A stretch of DNA of 64,000 nt from Odontocerum albicorne (Eukaryota > Arthropoda > Insecta > Trichoptera > Odontoceridae): assembly GCA_949825065.1 (NCBI GenBank), contig OX463839.1, positions 24,624,212-24,688,211 on the forward strand. The letters are read 5' to 3'. Below the pieces are notes generated by a model. That model was not told the DNA's origin. It saw only the letters and a program-made list of their open reading frames with translations, and did not search any database. Shown one piece after another: positions 1-11,585 of this stretch (positions are counted from its first letter, which is position 1; each line of letters opens with the position of its first letter). The translations under genes were made by a program, and so were the position numbers.

Positions 1-59
1 ATTGAACTGTTTGACTTGTATTAAGCAATGTTGTCCCACGCAAATCTGAGACTTGTCTA

Positions 60-235
60 AGCTGAGCCTCCCAAAGTGAGCCCTGAGGCAAGAAACCGGA
101 CGCTCCACCCCGAAATTAATTATTGTTACGGCCGCGGTCAGGGCAGGATGAGCTATTGCTGCTTAGCCCAGAAGTTTCAAACTGGCGGTTCGCGGTCGCA
201 TCCTGCCAGCGTCAGACTCAGAAACTATGTATTTT
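60..235. other. GC-rich unique island, unexplained
   Basis: About 175 bases are clearly richer in G and C than the AT-rich background and contain no tandem repeat or recognised transposon sequence. A short frame runs through it (from about 76), but its peptide matches no family I know and it continues into AT-rich DNA. It could be an old exon, a conserved non-coding element or a repeat I do not recognise. Confidence 0.35.
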
Positions 236-360
236 TTAGCATAACGTGCTCATCTTCCTTACCTCTATTTAAAAAAACTTCATTGATAAATGTGTGCATT
301 CTACGTTTAAAACTATTTTAAAATAAATAAATGTATTAGAAATTAGACCTCATTGCTTCT

Positions 361-450
361 AATTCGAGTATATTTCCTTAATTCGAGTATATTTCCTTAA
401 TTCGACTATACTTCCTTAATTCGAGTATATTTCCTTAATTCGAGTATATC
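361..450. repeat. 19-bp tandem repeat, about 5 copies
   Basis: The unit AATTCGAGTATATTTCCTT repeats head to tail at 361, 380, 399, 418 and 437. The third copy carries two substitutions and the last is cut short. There are no spacers, so this is a simple minisatellite. Confidence 0.9.
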
Positions 451-3142
451 AAATTAAAAAATGTTCTCAAGAGGATTCATTGTGAAATTTCAATTTATTG
501 TGTTGAATTGCTTTTGTTATAAGATTATCCAAGAGTTTTAATCTAAAGAATATAAAGAAAGTTTTTTTTTGGTGATTATTTTTTTAACATTTCATATCTT
601 TAGTTGTACATCATATACAATTTAATTCCATTGACAAGAGAAATATCTTTATATATTGGGGAATTGTGATAAAAATAATGAAGAGACAAGATTTTTTTAA
701 CGATTTATAATCATTTTTAACATTTTAAATTGAAAACTGAACATTATTCAGTTATCAATTATAACAGATATTAAGAACAGAACCATGAAGTAAGTTTTCT
801 GTGACGGAATAAAACAGATACATGTTTGCCTTAGTGTTGGAGAATGAGTGGCGTGTGCAGCTTTAGGAAACCCTTGAAGACAGCCCTTATAAGGAAGTCT
901 TAGCAAAATGTATGATTATATTACATATGAAGACTACACATACCTATATATAGTACCCTCACCTAAAGCTGAATATGTTTACTATAATGTATACTATAAT
1001 ATATCGGGAGATCTACAAACATTTAATTTTAAATCGTCTTCCCATTGGTAAGTTTTCTGTTCTTTTCTTACAAAATAAGTTTTTCGAAACCGCAACCATC
1101 ACCTTCCTATCCTAACACTTAACTTGTTTTTCTTGTTATATATTTAATTTGTCAATAAAAGTAAGTTCAAATTCCAAGCTAGAAAGCCCCGGAGGAGAGA
1201 CTGCTTTCTAAACGGCGTTGTTTCAATTTCATAGAGGGAAACCGATATACTGAGAAAATAGTATATTTATAGTTACCGTTATGCACTCTTACATTGCCAG
1301 GCACGTGACAGCGTTAACACCAATAATACTATCAACACTTTTTTGTTTGATGTTTAAATTGTCTAAATATAATCAAGTTTCCGTCAATTATGACTTATCT
1401 TTTGATAAATCGTTTGGCCGTCAGTTATATTTTGTTCAAGGCCCGCGTGTATTATAAGTTTGAGACCACTGTTCTTAAGATACAGACACGCGTATAATTA
1501 TACCAAATAATGGAGAGTCAACGGCACGCCACCAAAGCCAAAAACATTCCGACCGCAGCCCAATATGCTTCATAAATTAGTGTATTCGAGGAATATTATG
1601 TCCAGACCTTATTATCTTCACTATGGACCATTTTGTATCCACAACGATGTGTTTCGGCCAATGTGTTAATCTTCAAATATACCTGTATTTTATTAAGTTT
1701 GTTTTTTTTCTTTGTAAAAATATTTATTATCCTTTTATATTCACGCCAATTGAAAAATAATCTGCTCTATGTAAATTATTTATTTATAGATTTAAATATT
1801 TTATATTTTCTTTTCTCTAATGAAACATTGACAAGTTATTTAATATATATTTTATTAAATAAAAAAATATTGAAATTAACTTCATGTACACTATTTCAAA
1901 TACCTTTAATACATTTTATTTCCTGTATAGCATCACCACAGTTTAACTCCTCGCACACATTTTTCACATCAACGGTTTAAGGTATTGATAAAATTAATTA
2001 TACGAAAAGCACAAAGCATGGCTGAATTATGTTTAATAAAAATACACGAGTGATTTACCGATGTCAACTAGTTTATTTTTCTAAACAATTCAAATATTTT
2101 ACTTGGGAACTGACGTTTATACGAAGTATGATTGGTAATAGATGCGCGTTACTGACAAAGGTTAAACATAGAGAAATACAAGCAGAAAAATTATATTTCA
2201 TATTTTACTCTACAGTGTACAATATGACGTGTTTATCGCCGAACTTTTCAACCAAAAATATAATAAATTCACCAAGTTGTATTCTGAAGGTGAATATAAT
2301 AGCAATTCTTGACCGTTACGACATTGGAAACTAAGGGAAAAAGTTAACTAAGCTTTTTAACAAAGCACTCGAATATTGGAAACATAATCCATTATTCAAA
2401 ATAAAAGAGCGAGACGCTACTTAGTTTCTTATCATGCAAAAAAGTGTTGCGGGTAAATTTATCTACATAGATGTTTTTGTGAAGTATGCGGGGGGGTATG
2501 CGATGTAATGTGATTTTATGTTAAAATGTTAAGTTTTTCAGAATTCTTTATTATTTTTCTTTAATCACTTTTTATTTTAATGGTTAGAATTTAATGTCTT
2601 TTTCACATGTGGACGTATGAACGTAAAATTATTTTTAGCATTTTTTTGTCTTCAAAGTACTGCATTTGTGTAATAAAATCTACGTTAAAACATTTAAAAT
2701 CGAATTGTAGTGCATGATTAAATTTATTTATTTCATAGAAGCTCATTCAGAAAGAACATAAATATTTCACAGTTGTTAAATGTGTGTTTGGTTCACATAT
2801 TGTATAAATTGTGTTCAAAATCCCATATTTTTTTGTGGATCATTTTACAAAAAATAAAAAAAGTTAGTTATTCACATATTTGTGTAAGCCAATTGATTAT
2901 CAAATTAAAAAGGTTGTTTTTCACATAACTTTGAATAGATTTGAAGTTCGTTAAAATATTTTGAAATAGAATGACTAACAAAACATATTGTTACCATTAG
3001 ACGAATAAAATGGAAGGTTCCTCACCTGAAATCAAAGAAAAAAGAAAATTTGAATTGTAATTCAAGTAGGGTAAGCTTTTATAAGATAAAATGAATCATA
3101 CTCATTATTTACCAATTAATGTACAATTATTTACCATTTAAT
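451..3142. other. AT-rich DNA without recognisable genes
   Basis: There are long A and T runs throughout. The longest frames (1633-1980 and 2029-2334, plus strand) are rich in Phe, Leu, Tyr, Ile and Asn, as expected by chance in AT-rich DNA, and show no domain. More balanced patches lie at about 1170-1330 and 1490-1570, but I recognise nothing in them. Confidence 0.6.
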
Positions 3143-3178
3143 TGGGCGCTAGGGATGGGTAGGTGTGTAGGGAGCGCC
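3143..3178 (+). other. G-run segment closed by a 6-bp inverted repeat
   Basis: Four GGG runs lie within about 30 bases on the plus strand, at about 3144, 3152, 3157 and 3170. GGCGCT (3145-3150) pairs with AGCGCC (3173-3178). The segment could form either a G-quadruplex or a hairpin. The spacing fits a loose G4 rule, with one loop of about ten bases. Confidence 0.45.
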
Positions 3179-3418
3179 ACTAAAATGTGATCAGTCGGGC
3201 GGGTCACGTTTGGGCGTAGGGAAATAAAACAGCTATTGGTAAAAAAAGTCGATTACATAACAATTCATTTGGATTTTTTTAAATAAAAGGTGTGAAATTA
3301 ATACCTTTTCCTAAAGTAAAATTAATTTTCTTTACCTAAAAAAAGGTAGATAAATTTAATTTCTTGTAATATTTCTGACTTAGCGGAGGATTAGCACTAG
3401 CAATATATGAATCAAGTT

Positions 3419-3545
3419 GGCGGCCGTAGTCTAATGGTAAACGTTTACCCTAAGCAAGCGGGCGCTCCAGGTTCATTTCCTGGAGAAACCAATTATGGAG
3501 TGGTTTTACTTATAGACTATTTTACATCTAGATTTGTGTTTTTCT
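3419..3545 (+). repeat. tRNA-headed SINE fragment, type 2 head
   Basis: The segment has an A-box-like stretch (TAGTCTAATGGTAAACG) and a T-arm-like stem, CCAGG, loop TTCATTT, CCTGG. The would-be acceptor strands do not pair, so it is not a working tRNA. The following TGGTTTTACTTATAGACT resembles the body of the antisense copies at 52520-52605 and 49575-49660. I read it as the RNA polymerase III promoter head of a short interspersed element. Confidence 0.6.
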
Positions 3546-3573
3546 GTAGCTTTAATGCGACTTATAAAGTGCT

Positions 3574-3847
3574 ATAAACAATATCATTGTAATTTATTTT
3601 TATCAAACATTGTTTACTCCACTTTTTTGTAACGGTATAACCCTGCTGGTTTCAAGGCTTTCACCTCATCTTCAGGGGAGTACAAACTTTGTACTCCCCT
3701 GAAGATGAGGTGAAAGCCTTGAAACCGGTAGGGTTATACCGTTACAAAAAAGTGGAATAAACAGTGTTTGATAAAAAACAAATTACAATGTCTTTAAACC
3801 TCCACAACGGTAATGCCTTAACTATAAATAACATAAACAATATCATT
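3574..3847. mobile_element. Penelope-like foldback element with 15-bp target-site duplication
   Basis: The element occupies about 3589-3832. It is flanked on both sides by the direct repeat ATAAACAATATCATT (3574-3588 and 3833-3847), a clear target-site duplication. Inside is a near-perfect palindrome centred at 3687, with arms of about 100 bp. Each arm is the 3' terminal part of the Penelope-like copies at 19716 and 48908 (CTGAAGATGAGG, then GAAACCGG, then GTGGAATAAAC). The right arm continues about 45 bases further (3786-3832), matching 49505-49552, so the outer end of the element is at about 3832. No protein-coding part is present. Each arm holds the hammerhead-like core described in the findings. 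Confidence 0.85.
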
Positions 3848-5949
3848 CTTACTGTACTATAAGAAACACAACAATAGCGCTATCAAACTGCCTAACGAAA
3901 GGCTGCAGAAGATTAAACCTGCCGATCGTTTTAAAAGTTTGATATCCTTGCCATCGGAAATCTGTGAAGAATGTGTGCTTGCTGAAGTACAACAGTTCGC
4001 TTATAATAAACCAGTATAAGCCGGGCGTCTCCCATCCACAGGATGGCTGGCAAACATACTTTATCTCGAGGGAAAGCTTAAGTATGGATTTACTACTTAT
4101 GTTGTCGCAAATTCATTAACCTCGTGTTCATAAAAAATCTAGAGAATTCCATATAAAGTAATAAACCTTTTCTTAATTACATTTAAAAAAAACATAAAAT
4201 AGTTAAAATAAAAGCAACAGGGTTTTTTTTCGATTAATTCATTGTTTTTTTCATGTTTATTCAAATGGTTTCACACATTGATAACATTCGCATACATTTA
4301 AGATGTTTTTACTTACAGATAATTAATTCTAAGACTTGCAGAATAAATATACACGTCTGAAGTGAATGGAGGGCGATAAAGGGTTAAATAATTTTATGAC
4401 ATAGTAGGAAAAAATATAACTAGCAGAAATGAGAGAAACAGAAGAATATGTTTGATGAATATATTAATATGCGTGAGGTAATCTGTGTACGTTCACAGGA
4501 AATGTGATTTATTTTCTCTGTTTACTCCAATACTTATAGACTCCAATACCTGTATTTCATATCGCTTTAATGAGCGTTGTAATGTAACGAGTATAGTTAG
4601 GTAACAAAATAATAGTCGATGTAAGTTTTTATTGTATTGAATGAATATAAAAAAGGAAAAAAAATACTTGCAACTAAAAGTACCACGCCTTCATTTTTAC
4701 AGATCATGTTTTGGTACCTAGTCCATAAATTGAAATATGTGACTGAAGCACTGAATAAAGCTATAAAATTGATACAAACTGTACGTATACTGCATACATG
4801 TTACTCGTAAAAAGATACATTACCTACTCTTATGTAGATTGTATCATGAATTACTCTCACTACTCTGTATCAAAAACTCTTTTATAATCAAACAGATGTA
4901 GATAGAATTCAAAAATATGTTTTCATTCGCTTGGGGTTTAATTCCTAACATTAAACACGGAAATGGTAGTGTCCCAATTCCCCAATAAGAAGCTCAAGAT
5001 CCTACCTAAGCCCCAGATAAAGGGAAACACTCGAAGTTGGCAGCGTGAAGGCTCAGTATTGTCATGGGTTTAATAGAAAGCGGTTGCTGCCAAGATCGTT
5101 ATTGGATACACTTAATACCGAACACGCCACGTAACGTCGTTAAACGGCGTAATCACTTCCAAAAGTCTATTAACGAGTGCTCCATCGCACGTTGCTGCGA
5201 AAATCAACTTATTTTAAATTGAGCGTTATCTCTATATTGTTGAAAGCAATAGTGGTGTTGAAGGGTGGTGTTTGGAAACAAGGTTTTGTAGACATTAGTA
5301 AACGAACACTTCACAACTTTATTTATAAAAGCAATATGGCATAGTGTATGTTTCGCTCATTTAATAATAAAGCTGTATTCCGCCATTTGTTACGTTAAGG
5401 ATATAATTTACAAGTAGCTTCGAGTAGGAATAAGAGGAGTACATTAACCCTTCGTGTTTAAGATGCCACAAAATAGGTATAATACATTATTTATATTCCT
5501 AACATGCATAATAAAATCATTTAAAAAAAAACACAATCGGCCTTACATATTTCAGTGTTGAACATATACACCTCATTCGTGTCTACATTCAGTATTTCTT
5601 TCCGAGGTAAACTACTCCAATGGCGTCCTGCAACTAATCCCCCCGATTTTTTTTCTTTTACCCATATTTCTGTCACCTGATCACCGGTTTTTTTGGCCTT
5701 AAGCCCACATTTCTGAATCTTCATACAGATCTGGAGAAACAGGCACATCTCTCGAAGAGTCAAAATACGCCTTGTAAAAAACCTGATTTTCTTAATATGT
5801 TAGAAACTTTGACAATAACGTCCAGAGAAAAATCAAGGAGAGGCTCCTTCGATATGTGGAGTTGGATAGATTGCTGGGTGTTTCATGGATGGATTAGCCA
5901 ATACCTCGATTTAAAAAAAACTTAATATAATATCTCAGACTTAAAGTAT
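3848..5949. other. No recognisable gene; two balanced-composition patches
   Basis: Mostly AT-rich. The stretches 3890-4080 and 4980-5240 are of more even composition and free of repeats, so they could be conserved non-coding DNA or remnants of unknown elements. A minus-strand frame at 5521-5763 has no recognisable domain. Confidence 0.5.
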
Positions 5950-5954
5950 TGTGC

Positions 5955-6225
5955 ACTCGTAGCAATCTTCGGTTACATTTCGCATAAGGAGGGTATGGAG
6001 AGAGTCATAGTTTTTGGTAACGTGGAGGGTTGCAGGAGCAGAGGTAGAATACATGGTGCCGGATCCACCAGGCGAAGAATGCTATGGGCAAGCTTTTCTC
6101 GTACACTCTTCGGGCAGCGGTATGCTGGGAGAACTTGAGAAAAATATGCGCAAACTATAGCAATCTCAGCGAGGGATTACGTTCCCAGCATTGTGGTCAC
6201 GACAAAGAAGACTACGAAACGATTT
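5955..6225 (+). pseudogene. LINE reverse-transcriptase C-terminal relic
   Basis: Broken plus-strand frames spell a pattern typical of the C-terminus of insect non-LTR retrotransposon polyproteins. GMERVIVFGNVEG-like residues (about 5993-6030) are followed, in another frame, by RIHQAKNAMGKLFSYTLRAA (about 6062-6120) and by SEGLRSQHCGHDKEDYE (about 6170-6218). In intact elements this is the post-RT region that follows the GHI.R motif. There are at least two frame changes and several stops, so it is dead. The reverse transcriptase itself is absent. Confidence 0.65.
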
Positions 6226-6291
6226 GTTTAAAAAAGAATCTTATAAAATAAGAAAATGTGTCAAAAACGGTAACCCTAAACATATTGCAGA

Positions 6292-6632
6292 AAAATTAAC
6301 TCTGAATGCACGCATGTATAACAAAATTAACTCTGAATGCACGCATGTATAACAAAATTAACTCTGAATGCACGCATGTATAACAAAATTAACTCTGAAT
6401 GCACGCATGTATAACAAAATTAACTCTGAATGCACGCATGTATAACAAAATTAACTCTGAATGCACGCATGTATAACAAAATTAACTCTGAATGCACGCA
6501 TGTATAACAAAATTAACTCTGAATGCACGCATGTATAACAAAATTAACTCTGAATGCACGCATGTATAACAAAATTAACTCTGAATGCACGCATGTATAA
6601 CAAAATTAACTCTGAATGCACGCATGTATAAC
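6292..6632. repeat. 31-bp minisatellite, 11 copies
   Basis: The core TCTGAATGCACGCATGTATA recurs exactly every 31 bases from 6301 to 6611, eleven times, with almost no divergence. There are no spacers, so it is not CRISPR-like. The near-identity points to recent expansion or to replication or assembly slippage. Confidence 0.95.
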
Positions 6633-7651
6633 AAAATAAACTATAAACCAAACAAAAATAAAACATCTTATTTCCGCTAAGAGTATACACTTTGGATGAT
6701 TGAAACTTGTAAGAAGATGCGAATTCTGTAAGAAGCAGAGGCAAATAAACATACTGCGAGGAGTTCCGTTCAGAATCACTCGCATCCTGCTCTCTGCACT
6801 ATTAACTCAAAAGGAAAGGATGATAGACGGCAAGAGGTGGTGTAAAGTCGAGAATACGGAGACAAAATTTACCGCATGACACACCAATCCTTTCTGGAGA
6901 CACACAAGTCAAGTCTAACGTTGCGAAATGGAAATTAATCATAAGATTTTGTTTAAAATGATTAATTAAACACTCAAAACAAAACGACAAACATTGTGTT
7001 TGGATACAAAAATAAGCATTAGAATATTCGTTATATAACACAAGTTTCGTATTTTGATACTTGTGCGTTAGTTATTGATAGATTTTCAACAATTTAAAGA
7101 GTTCATAATGCATCAAAATGAAAATTAATCGTAAGATTGTGTAAAAATTATTAATCAACATAAAAAACAAATCAACAAATAATGAAAATGGATAAAATCA
7201 ATATTTATAACATTAAAAACTTACACATTTTTGCACTTTGTGATTTATGATATGACGTATCGAAATGGAAATAATTGTAAAATGAAGTGTAAAATTATTC
7301 GTTTTTTTATTTGAAATCCACCTACATTATATTATAATGATTTGGGCCACCACATCAAAGTCACATTGGAACAAATCAACAAACATTGTCACTGGATACA
7401 AACATCATAAAAATATTCCAAATATAAAATATGTTTCACATTTTTGCTCATGATTTTCAACAATTCAAAGTCTCAAAATGACACATGCTGAGAGATGCTA
7501 TAATCAGACGCACCTTGGATAACTTAGGTAAAAAAATTGCGCCATAAAATAAATAAATCAATTATATGTTAAATATTCTTTGAGGCTTTCGTGGTTCTTC
7601 GTATCAGTATAAGTTCTTTCGGAGTGTTGTACCGCGAGTTTGATTTATGAT
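6633..7651. other. AT-rich DNA without recognisable genes
   Basis: Minus-strand frames at 6544-6744 (running into the minisatellite) and 6802-7041 have no domain. The surrounding text shows loose local repetition (AAATGGAAATTAATC, AACAAACATTGT and similar), which suggests very old duplicated sequence. Confidence 0.5.
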
Positions 7652-7767
7652 GTCGATTTTTCGAAAACGTTACTGTTTTCATCTAGAGGGTTTGTTTGTA
7701 ATCGATGTCGAAGTTGATTACAAACAAGCCCTGAAGATGAAAACTGCAATGTTTTCGAAACGTCGCG
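7652..7767. mobile_element. Second Penelope-type foldback (different subfamily)
   Basis: An imperfect inverted repeat has arms at 7652-7703 and 7716-7767 around a 12-base loop. The right arm reads CTGAAGATGAAAAC, a six-base loop, then GTTTTCGAAACGTC. This has the same CTGAAGAT...GAAAC...GTC layout as the Penelope-like termini elsewhere in the window, but the other bases differ, so it belongs to another subfamily. No coding part and no clear target-site duplication were seen. Confidence 0.6.
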
Positions 7768-9433
7768 GTCGGCAAAATACCTTACATAACTGAAATCAAT
7801 TATAACATAGTTAAAAGTATGAAACAAAAAAATCATATTGATTTAAAAATTACATGCATAGTTTTTATCGCGTCTTAGTCCCATTACCAGTCAACTTTTA
7901 CAATAGACACGCACAAACAGCTGCTTTGATTATTACAAAAAGAACGCAATACCTCAAAATGACATGAAAACACCAAGCACTAATGACAATTACCACAGAT
8001 ATTTGTTAAGGTTTGATAGACTTGTGGAAACACTAGTTCCACTAGAGACTGAGGACCGGTTGACGCATCAAATCAAGTAGAGCATAAAACACATTAATAT
8101 GCTATAAAAATCGCAAGTTTTTAAACAAGATTTCAAATATTCGAGAAAATAGCAAAAACGATATTCGAAAAGTTGTTAATTACGAAATCAAACCTTTTGA
8201 ATGTGTAATAAACTAAGTTGTTTTGGCAGTGTGCAAACAATAACTCAAGTTAAAGTTCTCGTACGTTCTTATGACAAAGTAATGTGGAAGTATATACGTG
8301 TATGTAAAAAGAACCCAACCCACATTTTTTTCCTGCTCTGAGATAATTAAATAAAACATTATGCCGCTTTATGTGGAACCAACTGTATGGAATAGTATTT
8401 TCACTACCCCGAAAAATATTATAACTGGCGTTGTATTTTTGTAAACATAGGATTCATTTTATTTTTTTTCGATATTTCAAAGAAATTAAAACATTGTGTT
8501 TAGTGTATTTGGTCTTTTTTGCTGAGCTGCTGTGCATTATGACTTGAAATTATTTTATTTGAACATTTGTTGTGTCCTCTTTCTGATTCTCTGATTATGT
8601 TTCTACTTATCTTTATTATTATGTACAGTTTTTTCCTAAATAAATAAAAAAGATTTTCTTATTTATTGCTAGAATACTTCAAGTCAGCTCGTTTTACAAA
8701 ATATCTACAAAATGGCGAGAAATAGTAGTTGGTTCTCACATCGGCGGTTTCCAATTTGCGGTGCAGTATCTCCATCTCGCCTCTCGCCAGCCTCTTGCCT
8801 TCCACCCTCAATCCTCACCGCTTCCAGGATAGTCCAACGGTATCAAAGAGCGGACTTATCAAAATCGTAGCAACTATATATGGTACATATATCTAATGCG
8901 TCGGAAAGGGATTTGAAACTCCCTAGACGAATTCGAGACACCTGAGCTAACCGAGATATCAATGTGGAGGAGGGATTACTTCATCGAAATTTTATAAGAT
9001 ATTTTTCAGAAAAATATAATATATTTAAAAGTGAAAAAGAATTCAAAACACAACTTGGTAAAATATAATGAAAAATAATATTTTTTGAAAACAAACTTTC
9101 AAAGGTTTTTTCTCAGCATATTTTAATGAGTATACAAAAAGACTTGAAACAGGTGTTACGTCTATTAAATTAATTCATGCTTAAAACAGACTTAATTTAA
9201 AATATTAAACCAAAGAAAAAAAAATAATAACTTAGCAAAAATACTTTTGAAATTTTTGACAAAATAGTGAGTAATAAATACTTGAAGTACTAAAATATAC
9301 ATATTATATGTATTTCTTCTACAAAATCTCAAATGGATGAAGAAATTTATATATTACATATGAAATGTCAAATTATTTTTTACATTTCTTTCGTTTCTAT
9401 ATTGATAAAAATAAACGGTTCCGCTTAACAACG
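7768..9433. other. No recognisable gene
   Basis: Mostly AT-rich and repeat-poor. The part at about 8735-8990 is of balanced composition with CT-rich runs. It is not repetitive within the window and could be a conserved non-coding element. Confidence 0.5.
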
Positions 9434-9606
9434 ACTTCCGTGACCTGATTGGTAATTTGACGAATGAATGAAGAGTTACGGGTTCGATTGTTTTTAAAGT
9501 ACCCATCTGGTTTTCACTTGAGGCCTGTTTAACATCTCTAGTTAGTTGGTTGGAAGTCATTGCAATAAGCCTGCCAGGTTGTACTGTATAAAATGAAAGT
9601 GTCTAA
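9434..9606 (+). repeat. tRNA-headed SINE, plus strand
   Basis: The order of landmarks matches the family consensus: a degraded A box (GTGACCTGATTGGTAA), a B box (GGGTTCGATT), the body marker CTGGTTTTCACTTGAGGCCT, a shortened AGTTGGTTGGAAG region, and the 3' end GCCAGGTTGTACTGTATA. It ends at about 9606. Confidence 0.75.
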
Positions 9607-9700
9607 ATAGCACGTGGAAAAGTTTCCTAGTTACACTAGTGGTACGATTCATAAAAATATACTTTTTATGAAGATTTGATATTGATAAGCAATGATTTTT

Positions 9701-10169
9701 AAAGATCTTATAGTTATCTCTTATCCATCATCCTAAAGAACATTTTTAAATATTTAGGCTTCGCTCCTGTACATCAACGCAATCACACGACTGTGCACTA
9801 TATTATTTAAAGGTTTTTAAAGATCTTATAGTTATCTCTTATCCATCATCCTAAAGTACATTTTTTAATATTTAGGCTTCGCTCCTGTACATCAACGCAA
9901 TCACACGACTGTGCACTATAATATTTAAAGGTTTTTAAAGATCTTATATTTATCTCTTATCCATCATCCTAAAGTACATTTTTTAATATTTAGGCTTCGC
10001 TCCTGTACACGCAATCACACGACTGTGCACTATAATATTTAAAGATTTTTAAAGATCTTATAGTTATCTCTTATCCATCATCCTAAAGTACATTTTTTAA
10101 TATTTAGGCTTCGCTCCTGTACATCAACGCAATCACACGACTGTGCACTATAATATTTAAAGGTTTTTA
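9701..10169. repeat. 114-118-bp tandem repeat, 4 copies
   Basis: Units starting AAAGATCTTATAGTTATCTC lie at 9701, 9819, 9937 and 10051, with periods of 118, 118 and 114. The third copy lacks a four-base ATCA. There is only a handful of substitutions between copies. Confidence 0.95.
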
Positions 10170-10275
10170 CATTTAGTGTTCTAACACTTTCTAAAAATAT
10201 AATTTCAAAAATCAATTTTCAATTTAATCATTAAAAAAAATACTACGTTAAAGTTGAACAATTTTATAAATGGCC

Positions 10276-10524
10276 AAGAAACTGACACGTTCAATGATGC
10301 AAGAAACTGACACGTTCAATGATGCAACAAACTGACACGTTCAATGATGCAAGCAACTGACACGTCCTATGATGCAAGAAACTGACACGTTCAATGATGC
10401 AATAAACTGATACCTTCAATGATGCAAGAAACTGACACGTTCAATGATGCAAGAAGCTGACACGTTCAATGATGCAAGAAACTGACACGTTCAATGATGC
10501 AAGAAACTGACACGTTCAATGATG
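10276..10524. repeat. 25-bp minisatellite, 10 copies
   Basis: The core ACTGACACGTTCAATGATGC repeats every 25 bases from 10281 to 10506. Copies at 10356 and 10406 are the most diverged. There are no spacers between units. Confidence 0.95.
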
Positions 10525-11154
10525 TATTCGAAAACAATTTAATAGTTAACCGCATATTAAACCAATCAATATAATCTTTGTGACCCGACCCCATGCGACA
10601 TGTATTGTAAATCATGAGTGATAATCAGCCGAGCTTAATCGTATGCTAATCAAAGCAATCCATTTTAAATGCACGCTCTACGTAGTCTACGTCATCCCAA
10701 CAAATCTGTTAAATATTTATCAAAATAATTTAGGCAATGCAGCCAGTCAGTGCCTATATGTTGAAATGTGCATTTACTGACCGAGTTATGATGAAAACAT
10801 CGCATTAAGCATCGTTGTTTCGTAATTTTATTTAGGTTTTTAAAGAGAAAAATTTGTTTACTGTTTGTCTCAAATAATAATATTTTCTCACGCAAACAAA
10901 TAAATATTAATAGTTGAAAATAAATAAGTGGCAAGATTTATTCAATTTATATTTAAGACCAATATATTATTTACTCAAGTCCTTTTGGTAAAAATAATGC
11001 AGTCTGAAATGTCTTAAGGTTGCGAATTGAAGAGCATGAATTTCCATATATTTATTTATTAAATCCATATTGATGCTGCCATTGAAATAATTCCATACAG
11101 TATTCGTAAGCACTACACAATGAAATAATGATACAGTAAACCGAATTAAAAACA
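10525..11154. other. No recognisable gene
   Basis: Minus-strand frames at 10692-10934 and 10967-11155 are AT-driven and without domains. Nothing else is visible. Confidence 0.5.
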
Positions 11155-11585
11155 CCTGGCTTAAGTGGAGACAAGTGACAGTAACTTATGATAAAATGAT
11201 GTCACTGAAGATAAAGACTCATACAACTGGTGATGCTGTATAGTGCAGAATGCTCAGTGTTAACTAAAGCACATAAACGGAAATACCATGCAACTGAAAT
11301 TACGATACTGAAGCGGATGATGGGCGTTACTCGTTAAGACAAAGTAGGGAACGAATATATAATTTCAGATGTAGTCTCAGAGTGGCATCCATAAATGATA
11401 AACTGAGGTACGAGTCAGATTGCGATGGTACGGGCACATCGTTAAAGACCCGAAAAGTATACAAACCGATTGTCTCATGGGCTGGAGGTTGACGGAAGAA
11501 AACGGCTCTCCGTTTCCACAAAAAAATATGGATAATATGGAGGACGACATTCGAGTGCAAGGTGTGGCATGAGATAAGAAAGAAA
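11155..11585 (+). pseudogene. RTE-type LINE C-terminal relic
   Basis: The plus strand carries, through several frame changes, the signature order of the RTE-clade polyprotein C-terminus. First comes the decayed LLYGAECW-like block (YSAECSVLTKAHKRKYHATE, about 11235-11295). Next is ILKRMMGVTR then DKVGNEYI (about 11305-11360), and then residues like RLRWYGHIVKDPKS (about 11410-11460). The reverse transcriptase palm motifs are missing, so this is a 3' fragment of a 5'-truncated insertion. The long minus-strand frame over the same bases (11327-11791) is a shadow. Confidence 0.75.

Noticed and set aside
1633..1980. 115-codon hydrophobic frame, possible membrane protein
   Set aside because: Composition is simply that of AT-rich DNA (Phe, Leu, Ile, Tyr); no membrane-protein family features and no start context.
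3421..3491. Functional tRNA gene
   Set aside because: The T-arm is good but the acceptor ends do not pair and related heads recur attached to a SINE body.
6292..10524. CRISPR-like regular repeats (31-bp x11, 25-bp x10)
   Set aside because: The units abut without unique spacers and the DNA is eukaryotic; they are minisatellites.
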